DNA of 64,000 bases from an uncultured Dysgonomonas sp. GTDB lineage: Bacteria; Bacteroidota; Bacteroidia; Bacteroidales; Dysgonomonadaceae. A program made the translations under genes and the position numbers. Position 1 is the stretch's first letter; each line of letters starts with the position of its first letter. Under the pieces are notes generated by a model, which made no database searches, had not been told where the DNA came from, and worked only from the letters and a program-made list of their open reading frames with translations. Of this stretch, positions 20,105 to 28,737 are shown one piece after another. The DNA lies in contig USOX01000004.1 of assembly GCA_900556485.1 (NCBI GenBank), positions 105,724 through 169,723 on the forward strand, in the 5' to 3' direction.

Positions 20105-21508
20105 TTATTTTACCCTCGTAAGGGTTATTTTTCTTTTAACAGGAGTGTTGATTTCGTAAATTGTATCAATAAATAAATCCTGTTGAGATTGCCATATCTT
20201 TTTTATTTGAGGAAACATGCCTTTACTGAAAATATCACGTCTGCCTCTTAGCCAACCATCACTATCTTTATATTTATCAAGAACTTCGATAGCTTCCCTT
20301 GTGCTGAGATCGGTAATACCTTTAGGTAAAAAGAAGTTGAATTGCACCCATGCATATTCACGGGTTCTGCGTTCAGTTTCCCATCGTTCTTCGTTCAGAT
20401 ACATTACCTGAAGCGCTTGCTGATACTGAGGTGTATTGCTAAGAGCAGCTAAATTGATTCCTTTGGCAAAGTCTCCGGCTGACCAGACTCCTATTTCTTC
20501 GCCATCTATAAGAAGTCTGTATTTGCCTTTTAAGCCATTTACAGTCAAAACTTCTTTATTCATTTCATCCATAAAAGGAATAATATCTGAGGCTTGGGAC
20601 TGGCTTTTTTTGCAACCCCATCCGCGAGGTATGGTATCCATAGGATAAGGAAGAGAATTTGCCAAGTAATCGAAACTAATACCTGTAGATGTTTTCCTTA
20701 GCTCTGTGATTTCACAATTTGAGGACGATACAACAGAAGCTTTGGCGGCATCAATATTAATATCGGCTACTCCCTTACCAGCAAAACCCTGGGCTTTAAG
20801 AAATAAGTACGCCATTACCATATGTCCATCGTTATCAGGGTGTATACGGTCATTTCCGCAAAGAGCAAAAGTTGGATCTTTTTGTTGAAATTGTTCATTT
20901 AAAGCTGTCATAGGCTGATTCAGATCGAAGAACTGCCAACCATTATTCTTTGCTGATTCCCTTTGAAAATCGACAATTCGTAACATTGCTTTATTCTTAT
21001 TCCGGAATGGAGTATTACCTTCTATTACAGCCGTTTCGTCGTAAGGGGAACTACCCATTAATACAATTTTTGTGTTTTCAAGTTTCTTATATCTTTCTTC
21101 TATCTGTTTATATGCATCGTAAGATTCTTTTACTTTTTCGTCTGCAAATTTTTCGGGTTCATCTCCATTATATTCGAAATAACCTGTATCATTCATTCCA
21201 AAGGTGGTAATAAGCATAGTAGGCCTTTTGCTGAAAACGTCACCATCGAGGCGCCTCAACATATCAATTGCCCTGTCGCCTCCAATACCAGCGTTCAAGA
21301 CGGTTAATCGCATTTCAGGGAAACGCGTCATATAATAGAGCCATATATATGAATGATAGTGTCCTCCGTCAGTAATACTATTACCTAGAAAAACGGCTCT
21401 TTCGCCATCTTTGAAGGGCGTAATTTTCTGAGCACTAAGAGTTGAACCCAAAGAAAATAATAAGATAAAACTTAAGAATATGTTTTTCATATTAAGTATG
21501 ATTTTCAA
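20105..21508 (-). CDS. Exported SGNH/GDSL-family hydrolase
   Basis: 467 residues. A start at the seventh codon (21490, MKNIFLSFILLF) gives the cleaner signal peptide, ending TLSAQ. SGNH blocks are visible: block I LGNSITDG (Ser44), block II NAGIGGDRA (Gly about 75), block III FGMNDTG (Asn106) and block V DRIHPDNDGH (Asp220, His223). The C-terminal ~220 residues have no recognised domain. Members typically remove acetyl or other ester groups from carbohydrates, which would expose mannosides to the GH92 and GH38-type enzymes next door. The substrate is inferred only from context. Confidence 0.85.
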   Translation of the reverse strand: MKIILNMKNIFLSFILLFSLGSTLSAQKITPFKDGERAVFLGNSITDGGHYHSYIWLYYMTRFPEMRLTVLNAGIGGDRAIDMLRRLDGDVFSKRPTMLITTFGMNDTGYFEYNGDEPEKFADEKVKESYDAYKQIEERYKKLENTKIVLMGSSPYDETAVIEGNTPFRNKNKAMLRIVDFQRESAKNNGWQFFDLNQPMTALNEQFQQKDPTFALCGNDRIHPDNDGHMVMAYLFLKAQGFAGKGVADINIDAAKASVVSSSNCEITELRKTSTGISFDYLANSLPYPMDTIPRGWGCKKSQSQASDIIPFMDEMNKEVLTVNGLKGKYRLLIDGEEIGVWSAGDFAKGINLAALSNTPQYQQALQVMYLNEERWETERRTREYAWVQFNFFLPKGITDLSTREAIEVLDKYKDSDGWLRGRRDIFSKGMFPQIKKIWQSQQDLFIDTIYEINTPVKRKITLTRVK

Positions 21509-21529
21509 GTTGTTATATTAGACTAATAA

Positions 21530-21751
21530 TTATTCTATAACATTATTTCTATCCTGTATGAATTTGGATAAACTTAAACAGGCTTTTTCTGTATCTTCCC
21601 TCTGAAGTAACAGATTAGTGATGCCTAATGCGTTTTGAGCTTCGATAAACTCTATTTTAAGTATAGGGTTCTGATGTACAGATAGTATAAATTCTTCCTT
21701 TTCCTTATCTGTCAATTCGCCATTAAAATATTTATGAATATAATCGTTCAT
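21530..21751 (-). CDS. Short anti-sigma-factor-like protein (cytoplasmic part only)
   Basis: 73 residues. The start MNDYIHKYFNGELTDKEKEE resembles the sigma-binding N-terminus of FecR-type or zinc-finger-less anti-sigma factors. It has no transmembrane segment and no FecR or secretin/TonB short N-terminal domain; a usual FecR anti-sigma is over 300 residues. It follows the ECF sigma gene by 83 bases and precedes the SGNH gene by 21. Either this is a remnant of a longer anti-sigma factor or a soluble minimal one. No FecR-like sequence remains downstream. Confidence 0.55.
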   Translation of the reverse strand: MNDYIHKYFNGELTDKEKEEFILSVHQNPILKIEFIEAQNALGITNLLLQREDTEKACLSLSKFIQDRNNVIE

Positions 21752-21834
21752 TGATATTATTGCTAATGTTTAAATATGAACGATTCTTATCTAAAATACC
21801 CCTAAAAGAAAAGATATCGAAATTCTAAAATTAT

Positions 21835-22464
21835 TCAGACTGATAAATAATCTTTCAATTTAATTCTTAGTTTTTTTAGGGCAATACTCATTTGGTTTTC
21901 TACTGTATTGACTGAAATATTAAGATTTTCAGATATTTCCCTATATTTTAAACCTTCATTCCGGCTTAGCATGAATATTTTGCGACATTTTGATGGCAAA
22001 CTATTTACAGCTTCTGAAATAATATCTTCCATATTCCTTTCCGAGAAAAATATTTCATTGAATCTATCTAATGATTGTATTTTCAACATCATTTCCATTT
22101 CGAATGAATCTTGTACTGATTTATTACATTTCCCAACTGAATATTTATGTTTGAGATGATCGAGAGATTTATTCCTTACAAGTTTGAAAAGGTATGCATT
22201 CATATTTTCTATCAAATGTAAGGCGTCTTGTCTTTCCCATAATTTCAGGAACACGTCCTGAATTATATTTTCGGCATCTTCGTTTACTGTAACATACTCT
22301 TTTGCAAACCTTATCAGTTTAGAATAATATGAGATGTAAACATCTGAAAAAGATAAACTGCCAGAAGTTATATTATTTTCAGTATTTTCTACCTGATTAT
22401 AAATTTGCAGAGAAGAATCTTTATGGATAAAATTAGGATATAACATAATACATAGGCTAGACAT
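21835..22464 (-). CDS. ECF-type RNA polymerase sigma factor
   Basis: 209 residues. Region 2 reads FSDVYISYYSKLIRFAKEYV and DAENIIQDVFLKLWERQD. Region 4 reads LPSKCRKIFMLSRNEGLKYREI and ISVNTVENQMSIALKKLR. This is the Bacteroidota sigma-70 family type that controls glycan loci with FecR-like anti-sigma partners. An in-frame Met at position 7 is an alternative start. It heads the SGNH / GH38-type / GH92 run and probably drives it. A -7-like box (TATATTTG) lies upstream at 22541-22548. Confidence 0.92.
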   Translation of the reverse strand: MSSLCIMLYPNFIHKDSSLQIYNQVENTENNITSGSLSFSDVYISYYSKLIRFAKEYVTVNEDAENIIQDVFLKLWERQDALHLIENMNAYLFKLVRNKSLDHLKHKYSVGKCNKSVQDSFEMEMMLKIQSLDRFNEIFFSERNMEDIISEAVNSLPSKCRKIFMLSRNEGLKYREISENLNISVNTVENQMSIALKKLRIKLKDYLSV

Positions 22465-22540
22465 TCATAGTAATTAAGACAGGCTAAACTCAGAATATAA
22501 GGCTATAATAATATTACAAGGCCTCTTGGAACTCTCTATG

Positions 22541-22548
22541 CAAATATA
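22541..22548 (-). promoter_or_regulatory. Candidate -7 box for the ECF sigma gene
   Basis: The plus strand reads CAAATATA, which is TATATTTG on the minus strand and matches the Bacteroidota TAnnTTTG consensus. It sits 77 bases upstream of the sigma start. No convincing -33 element is visible, because the hairpin arm at 22556-22589 occupies that place. Confidence 0.35.
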
Positions 22549-22555
22549 TAAATGG

Positions 22556-22589
22556 AAACAGCTTACTCCTGTTTGGAAGTAAGCTGTTT
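22556..22589 (-). terminator. Strong hairpin after the DUF6377-like regulator
   Basis: Perfect 12-base arms (22556-22567 and 22578-22589, AAACAGCTTACT and complement) flank a 10-base loop. It lies 112 bases past the stop of the regulator at 22701 and just before the sigma gene promoter region, so it should isolate the two transcripts. No long U-run follows on the minus strand. Confidence 0.55.
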
Positions 22590-22700
22590 GGTAAACTATT
22601 TTTTAAATAATTTTTAGAATAACCCCTAATTATCAATCACATACGAATAATATTGAAATTGTTTTTGGTAAAGTATTTGGAAAGTATTTGGAATGTATTT

Positions 22701-24305
22701 TTAGGAAAAAGTGCCTATCTTTTTCACTTCTTCCTCAAAATTTTCACCATCAATAACCGCCTTGCCTTTTACTTTGCTTTTATAGTTGTATATGGTTTGA
22801 ATGGAATAACGTAAAAATATTGCTATTTGATTTACATCAGTTATCCCTAAACGAATGAGAGCGAAAATACGTAGTTCGGTATTGAGTTGACCTTTTTCTA
22901 ATTTATATTGTTCCTTCTCTTTGAGTAAAGCATTAAACTCTTCTACAAAATTAGGATATATCTTAAAGAATGCTTTATCGAAAGTATTATACAATTCTTC
23001 AACCTCCTTTTCTAACGATCGTGTAGATGATGTCATTTTGTACAGATCATCAATTTGGCTGGCTTTTATTTTCCGGTTCACTGTTTTTCTGTAATCATCC
23101 AACTTATCAATATAAACGGCACACTGATTCATGAAGTAGCCTATATATTTTTCTTTTATAAGGTTGGCTTCGTCTAATTTTTGGTTTACGGATTCGAGCT
23201 GTTGATTAACCGCTTTCAAATTCTTCCGGGCTCTGGATACGATTTTTATCTGACGATAAATAAAATATAGAAAAACGGCCAGAATCACGATAAAGACGCT
23301 GGTAAGTATTGAATAAATCCTAAGATTTTCTTTTTGTTTTTCTATTTGTAGCAGATATGTATCCTCTACAATCGGTTGTACCCGTGCTATCAGCGCATTT
23401 CTGAACCGGGAATTATAAGAATTAGCATCATCGAGTGCAGCCCTAATGTAGGTGTATGCTCTAGTTATATCTTCTTTTTTATAGAGATTTATAGCCAATG
23501 CAAGAAGTGCTTCATTTTCCTTTACTGCTAATTGTGTATCTGTAATAGCTGCCAAAATCAGATATTTTTCTTCCAAAATCGGATTTTTGAGATACCGGTG
23601 AATTATGGCTAGGCTCATAGCAGACATTGCATAACTATGAGTATATGGTTCTTGTTTCAAGAATATTTCTGTTAAGATTTCGCAAGCTTCATTATATTTC
23701 TGTTCATCCTGAAGTTTGAATGCATTCTCTTTCAAATACATTTCCGAATTTTTATCGAAAAGCGACATGATAGTGTCTCTATACAGCATTTTCTTTGTCA
23801 GGTATTTTTTCTCATATTCAGGATCATCGGTATACTTTATGAGATTTTCGTAATACCTTATATATGTCCAACAATAAATATACCTGAGGTGCGTAGGAAG
23901 TTCGTCGAAGGTTATTGTACTTAAAATTTCCTGTGCCTGAGTAAAAAGACCGGATAATGACAATACAAACGAATATTGCAGATTGCTTTGGTATATGAGT
24001 TCTTTATTATTGAGTGTTTTTGCTATTTCCGTATTCTTATTTATATACCTGATAGCCGAATCGCATAAAAATGATTCATATTCGGAAATAATTCTCTCAT
24101 TGATTTTATATTCGTCTATTAATGAATTCTGATTCTTTAATTGAGATTTTAGCTCATCTATCTTTGATTCTTTTTCGGCTGCATATATACTACGGTTGGA
24201 TATAGTTTTATCCAGAACATTCAATAAAGAATCTATCTCGTTTCTTGATGATAGTTGTATTGGTATATATAGCAAGCAAAGTATAATTGATAATACTTTT
24301 TTCAT
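22701..24305 (-). CDS. TPR-containing membrane-anchored transcriptional regulator (DUF6377-like)
   Basis: 534 residues. A signal or anchor (MKKVLSIILCLLYIPIQ) leads into a helical TPR-like periplasmic sensor region (about 20-320). A transmembrane segment follows at about 328-348 (SILTSVFIVILAVFLYFIY), then a coiled coil (AVNQQLESVNQKLDEAN) and a cytoplasmic C-terminal domain ending in an HTH-like stretch (LRIFALIRLGITDVNQIAIFLRYSIQTIYNYK). This is the DUF6377 layout used by Bacteroidota glycan regulators. A paralogue of the same build lies at 47497-49119. Its target may be locus A, though an ECF sigma factor also heads that locus. A TAGTTTTG -7-like box is at 24353-24360. Confidence 0.85.
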   Translation of the reverse strand: MKKVLSIILCLLYIPIQLSSRNEIDSLLNVLDKTISNRSIYAAEKESKIDELKSQLKNQNSLIDEYKINERIISEYESFLCDSAIRYINKNTEIAKTLNNKELIYQSNLQYSFVLSLSGLFTQAQEILSTITFDELPTHLRYIYCWTYIRYYENLIKYTDDPEYEKKYLTKKMLYRDTIMSLFDKNSEMYLKENAFKLQDEQKYNEACEILTEIFLKQEPYTHSYAMSAMSLAIIHRYLKNPILEEKYLILAAITDTQLAVKENEALLALAINLYKKEDITRAYTYIRAALDDANSYNSRFRNALIARVQPIVEDTYLLQIEKQKENLRIYSILTSVFIVILAVFLYFIYRQIKIVSRARKNLKAVNQQLESVNQKLDEANLIKEKYIGYFMNQCAVYIDKLDDYRKTVNRKIKASQIDDLYKMTSSTRSLEKEVEELYNTFDKAFFKIYPNFVEEFNALLKEKEQYKLEKGQLNTELRIFALIRLGITDVNQIAIFLRYSIQTIYNYKSKVKGKAVIDGENFEEEVKKIGTFS

Positions 24306-24352
24306 TTTATAAATAGTGTATGGGAAGAGGTTAACAAAATAACTTTATATTG

Positions 24353-24360
24353 CAAAACTA
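24353..24360 (-). promoter_or_regulatory. Candidate -7 box for the DUF6377-like regulator
   Basis: The plus strand reads CAAAACTA, giving TAGTTTTG on the minus strand, a TAnnTTTG match 48 bases upstream of the start codon. I see no matching -33 element at the usual 19-21 base distance. Confidence 0.33.
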
Positions 24361-24475
24361 ACAATAATATGTTTAAAGGTATCAGAAATTACCAATATTT
24401 AATGTCAATCGGTAATTGAGTAGTAGCAAAAACTGTTCTATTAAATTATACTGCGCGCAATCGAAAATTGCTTGC

Positions 24476-24505
24476 CTTACTTTTGGCCAAATTCCCAAAA
24501 GTAAG
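24476..24505. repeat. Inverted repeat in the GC-richer block
   Basis: The arms CTTACTTTTGG and CCAAAAGTAAG are perfect complements around an 8-base loop, and the stem extends to TTGC/GCAA if one C is bulged. It does not follow a gene closely enough to be an obvious terminator. Confidence 0.5.
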
Positions 24506-24845
24506 CAAAAACTCTTTTGCGCCCCGCTTCGCCGTCCGACCCACCAACATCTTGATGGCTGAATGAAGCGAAGCTAAAACCAATCCTTCTGATATTTAGA
24601 AAGATTTATAAAACAGCCCCCCCACTTCATTCTACGCCCTCTTCGATGGGTGGGTGCCCCGTACGCTCACCTAACGGCGCTAGAGCAAAGCCGCGACAAG
24701 AGAGAGGATGGCGAAACTTCGTCTCATTGGATTTGTAATCCGAAAGAACGAAGGTCTCGACAACTTCTAGGTATATTAATTTAAAGATTTACTTTCTTTT
24801 GGTGGTATTTTGGATAAGAATCGTCGTATTATAAAATATTGTATC

Positions 24846-25349
24846 TTATAAATAGATAAAACTCATTATTAATTTATCTATATTGTAAATTAAGAATCGG
24901 TTGGCGAACCAAAAAGTAACAATAAAAAAGCATACAATAGGTGTTACTTTTGTCACTTTACAATGCAAAAAAATAGAATTCGATTGAATAACTTGAAAAC
25001 CGCAACCTTCGAACATAGAAGCTACAAGGTTTTTACCTATATCGTGTAAGTCTCCTTTTACAGTCCCTATTACGACAACCCCGGCCGAGATATCTTTCCC
25101 TTGCGCTTGCATCAGAGGCTGTAAAATATTGAGTGAAGCTTTCATCGCACGTCCTGCCATTAAAAGCTCTGGGACGAATGCTTGTTGCGCCTCGAAGCGA
25201 CGTCCTATTTCCTCCATTGCTTTAATCATATAATTATCGATAAGTTCTTTAGGATTTACATTTTCCGCAATAGCTTCATTTGTGTATGCTATCGCATCTT
25301 TTTGCTTCCCACGCAGGATAGCATCGTATAATAAATTCAAATCTGTCAT
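24846..25349 (-). pseudogene. Methyltransferase-type corrinoid protein, 3' half lost
   Basis: The first ~120 residues match the B12-binding corrinoid proteins (MtbC/MtaC-like and the MetH B12 module): a four-helix cap (ALRGKQKDAIAY-type start through FVPELLMAGRAMKASL) and the cobalamin-binding signature GTVKGDLHDIGKNLVASMFEGCGFQV with the axial His ligand. Family members continue for ~90 more residues of Rossmann fold. Here the frame runs at about 24987 into an unrelated hydrophobic tail (VCFFIVTFWFANRF) encoded by the GC-richer, repeat-bearing block. No partner methyltransferase or reactivase is nearby. I regard it as a broken gene. Confidence 0.8.
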
Positions 25350-25965
25350 TAGATATAGGTTTATTGAGTTAATAATAGTTTAGTTATCTGTTTCGAAATT
25401 CTTAAATGATTGATTAGTCTTTATTTACAAACATTAGTTCAGAATGTTTATTCAAAATTATTTATAAATACGAGAGATAACTAATACTATATTATCCAAT
25501 GATAATACTTTGTCTGTATTTGTATATATGTGATTAAATACAGATTTGCACTAATAAAAGAAGATTGATTGCCCCGCTTCCAGATACTTAACAATGTCCG
25601 CAACAAACTCATTCACATCATTTTTGCTGTTATTAAAAACAAACTGATGTATGATCCTAATTATTGCTCACATTATAAACAACCAGCTTAAACCAGCAAT
25701 TTTTTCTTTTTCAATCTCCCCCCAAAAAAAATGGGGTGTTGGAAAAGAAAAATGTGGAAATATTTTAACTGAAATTACTTGCATGAAACATAGAATTCAC
25801 TTTTTGATACACTTATTTTATATCTTTCCATTTATCAAAGACCGATCTATACTTTCATATTGTATAGATAATAACAAAGCAAGAGCATCAAAAAAAGTGA
25901 TCACTCTTGCTTTCATTATTCCATATCAGCCTCTGTAATGGAATATTTAAAAAATAACCTAAATA
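25350..25965. other. 616-base region between corrinoid pseudogene and epimerase
   Basis: No intact gene. On the minus strand 25551-25667 is an open stretch of 38 codons without a start, ending in VADIVKYLEAGQSIFFY and then a stop. It reads like the C-terminus of a lost protein, but I cannot name it. A C6/A8/TGGGG pattern lies near 25718-25736. The hairpin at 25876-25913 is listed separately. Confidence 0.35.
25876..25913 (-). terminator. Terminator hairpin at the end of the beta-mannan operon
   Basis: Perfect 10-base arms (AAAGCAAGAG at 25876-25885, CTCTTGCTTT at 25904-25913) flank an 18-base loop that contains a smaller TGATCA palindrome. It lies 52 bases beyond the epimerase stop on the minus strand, the last gene of the operon. 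Confidence 0.6.
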
Positions 25966-27168
25966 TTACTTTGTTGAAAACCGTTCAAATACTTCCATAC
26001 ACATACGGGCATTATGATACGGGCACTTCCAAAATCCTGCCTTATCCCCATTTTCCCCTCTGTTTATCGAGCCATCGGCTTTAATGCTCCAAAACCATTC
26101 TCCATTGACATAATCTATGAAATGCGATTTTATATAATCCCATGTTTTGAACGCCTTTTGCAAAGCATCCTCATCATTAAAATGTTGATATAAGTTCAGA
26201 TAACCAACAACAGCTTCGGCCTGAACCCACCAATGAAGTTCCCGATCCAGATATCCATTAGTTACATCTTTTTCATATATCATACTTCCATCCTTACGCA
26301 ATCCTTCGGATGCTGCTTTAACTATAGCTGGAACAAGGGGCTCAACCTTTTTCAATATATCTTCATCACCTAATACCTGTGCCGCTTCATGAAGTAGCCA
26401 CGAAGTCTCGATGTCGTGTCCGTATGAAACTATATTACTTTTGGGATTCCAATCCTCATCGAAGAATAGTCCTAAATGATTGGTTCCGAAATCCAGTATC
26501 TTGTCTATAAATACATTTATTAAATTAGCCAGTTGCGTCTTCAATAAATCATTTTTCCAAACGCGATATAAATTTGTATATGGCTCGAGGATATGCAGAT
26601 GCGTATTCATTGTTTTTTTCTCATTTGCATCTTTCTCGCTCAGGCGCATATCCGCTATTTCGTCCCATTCGCGTGTAAGGGCTTCACAATAACCATTCTT
26701 CTCTTTATCGAAGCTATGTTCTTCTATCGAATGGAAAATGCTTATAGCACAATCCAATGCACCCTTATCTCCGGTAGCACGGAAATATTCACTCATCCCA
26801 TAAATGGCAAAACCAAGGGCATATACTTGTTTTTTAGTATCCTTAGGATTACCTCTATAATCGAGCGACCAGTATATACCCCCATATTCTTTATCAAAAA
26901 AATGTTGTAAAATATAATCTTTTGCCCGGGTTGCCATCTCGAGATATTCTTTTTTACCAAACAGACGATATGCAGCCGAAAACGTCCATAGAATCCGTGT
27001 ATTCAATATTGCTCCTTTATCTGCCTCCGGCATAATTTTGTCCATAGCTGTGATACGCCCATAGAATCCGCCATTAGAAGAGTCAATCATATTTCTCTCC
27101 CAATACGAAAGGATATTGTTCTGCAAGATATCTTGCATTTCTATTTTTAGTATATCAATCTCACTCAT
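25966..27168 (-). CDS. AGE-family 2-epimerase (mannobiose/cellobiose 2-epimerase)
   Basis: 400 residues, cytoplasmic (no signal peptide), the usual length of cellobiose 2-epimerases. The (alpha/alpha)6 barrel carries the family histidines in NTHLHILEPY (His190/192), YGHDIETSWLLHE (His251, Glu254) and WKCPYHNARMC (His385). It should convert beta-1,4-mannobiose to mannosyl-glucose. Its position two genes after GH130 reproduces the known Bacteroides mannan route, in which the epimerised disaccharide is split by mannosylglucose phosphorylase. The start overlaps nothing and is 2 bases from the transporter stop, so translation is likely coupled. Confidence 0.93.
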   Translation of the reverse strand: MSEIDILKIEMQDILQNNILSYWERNMIDSSNGGFYGRITAMDKIMPEADKGAILNTRILWTFSAAYRLFGKKEYLEMATRAKDYILQHFFDKEYGGIYWSLDYRGNPKDTKKQVYALGFAIYGMSEYFRATGDKGALDCAISIFHSIEEHSFDKEKNGYCEALTREWDEIADMRLSEKDANEKKTMNTHLHILEPYTNLYRVWKNDLLKTQLANLINVFIDKILDFGTNHLGLFFDEDWNPKSNIVSYGHDIETSWLLHEAAQVLGDEDILKKVEPLVPAIVKAASEGLRKDGSMIYEKDVTNGYLDRELHWWVQAEAVVGYLNLYQHFNDEDALQKAFKTWDYIKSHFIDYVNGEWFWSIKADGSINRGENGDKAGFWKCPYHNARMCMEVFERFSTK

Positions 27169-27170
27169 TT

Positions 27171-28574
27171 CTATTCTTGAGATGTTATATTTAACTTCGT
27201 TCTTTTCTCTTCTAGTTCGTCACTTATTTCTTTCACCTTCTTTTCACTCAGTGGATAAAATGCTATAAATATAACCGATAAGACAGTACCTACTGCCGGT
27301 AAGAAGCTAAGGAACATTTTAATACCGTTGATAGTTTCCGGATTTTGAGCCTGGTTGGCCTGAAAACCAAAGTAGCCCAACAACCACCCTGTAAGGGCTG
27401 TACCAATTGCCCATCCGAATTTCTGGCTCATGGATGACGAACTGAAAATTAGCCCTGTAGCCCTGTTGCCTGTCTTAAGTTCCGAATAATCGGCACAGTC
27501 GGCATACATCGACCATAGCAAAGGAAATATACTTCCGGCGCAGATACTTATCAGTATTTGGAATATAAATATCAGTGCAAGGTTACTCTTATCGAACCAG
27601 AAAAAGATTATGCTCAATATAGTAGCTATAAACATTGCTCCCATATAGGTATATTTTTTACTAATGCGGTTGCTGACCGGTGCGGCAAGTATTACACCGA
27701 CAATATTAGCCGCTTGCCCTACAGCCAGATATAAACCACTCAGCACGAAAGGAATATTAAACAGAGATACAGTACCAAAGTCATCTTCTACGATATAGTA
27801 TTTGAAGTAATATACAGTTGCTCCATCACGTATCGAGTTGAAAATCAATGCTGCGATTCCTGCTCCGAGTAGTATCCACCAAGGCTTGTTCTTTATCAGA
27901 TCCCTAAGATCTTCCAGCAATGGGGTCTTCTTTTCCTTGATAGGTTTTACACGTTCTTTGGTAAAGGCAAAGCAAAGATAAAACAATATCGCACACAATA
28001 CGGCAATAACGACTACGCTCATCATCCACCCATATTGCTGGCTTGCTATATCTTTATTATTCCCACTGAAGAAGTTTACCATAGGCATAAATAACAGCAA
28101 GGCTATGAAGCTCCCTATGTAAGCAAATGTCATGCGGAAAGTGGATAACACATTCCTGTCCTTCGGTTCGGGACTCATAACACCCAACAGGGATGCATAA
28201 GGAACATTTATAGCGGAATATACCATCATCATCAATGAGTAAGTCACATACGCATAAATCAATTTACCTGTGTAATCGAGGTTTGGAGTTGTAAATGTCA
28301 AGACTCCTATAATGGCAAAAGGTACAGCGAGAAAAAGAAGATAAGGCCTGAACTTGCCCCATCGTGTATTTGTCCTATCAGCCACAATCCCTACAATTGG
28401 GTCGAAAAGGGAATCCCATATACGGGTTATCAAAAACATTGTACCTACCACTGCTGCCGGAAGTCCGAAGACATCGGTATAAAATATCATCAAATATGAG
28501 CCGAAAAGCTTCCAGAACATAGACGAGGCCATGTCCCCAAAACCATACCCAATTTTTTCCTTAAGTTTTATCAT
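27171..28574 (-). CDS. GPH-family sugar:cation symporter (mannobiose uptake)
   Basis: 467 residues with about 12 transmembrane segments. The N-terminus IGYGFGDMASSMFWKLFG and the loop DPIVGIVADRTNTRWGKFRPYLL are signatures of the glycoside-pentoside-hexuronide (MelB-like) family. A second conserved stretch is DYSELKTGNRATGLIFSSSS. It sits in the inner membrane and probably imports mannobiose or short manno-oligosaccharides released by the GH26/GH5 enzymes. It lies directly between the phosphorylase and the epimerase genes. Confidence 0.92.
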   Translation of the reverse strand: MIKLKEKIGYGFGDMASSMFWKLFGSYLMIFYTDVFGLPAAVVGTMFLITRIWDSLFDPIVGIVADRTNTRWGKFRPYLLFLAVPFAIIGVLTFTTPNLDYTGKLIYAYVTYSLMMMVYSAINVPYASLLGVMSPEPKDRNVLSTFRMTFAYIGSFIALLLFMPMVNFFSGNNKDIASQQYGWMMSVVVIAVLCAILFYLCFAFTKERVKPIKEKKTPLLEDLRDLIKNKPWWILLGAGIAALIFNSIRDGATVYYFKYYIVEDDFGTVSLFNIPFVLSGLYLAVGQAANIVGVILAAPVSNRISKKYTYMGAMFIATILSIIFFWFDKSNLALIFIFQILISICAGSIFPLLWSMYADCADYSELKTGNRATGLIFSSSSMSQKFGWAIGTALTGWLLGYFGFQANQAQNPETINGIKMFLSFLPAVGTVLSVIFIAFYPLSEKKVKEISDELEEKRTKLNITSQE

Positions 28575-28737
28575 TACCTTTCAAATAAGATGTGAATTCT
28601 GTACCTACTTGCATATTAAAATCTCAGACCTGTTTGTTTTTTATCCAAGTATAACAATAATTTATAGTTATAACTCTGAAATACGACATTAATTAACAAT
28701 CGACGATGCGAAGGCGAGTCAAACATTTTTCGTTTGC

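Larger units (their letters stand above)
24306..24845. other. 540-base non-coding block, GC-richer, with hairpin
   Basis: No gene is supportable. From about 24450 to 24770 the base composition is clearly richer in G+C than its neighbours (GCGCCCCGCTTCGCCGTCCG). A hairpin has perfect 11-base arms at 24476-24486 and 24495-24505 (CTTACTTTTGG and complement). The block reaches into the truncated corrinoid gene at 24846-24987, where a second inverted repeat occurs (24912-24920 with 24943-24951). Together they look like a non-coding repeat or a relic of a mobile element that replaced the 3' half of that gene. Confidence 0.45.

Noticed and set aside
25651..25938. 95-codon plus-strand frame after the corrinoid pseudogene
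   Set aside because: It crosses the terminator hairpin and a homopolymer-rich stretch; composition is not protein-like.
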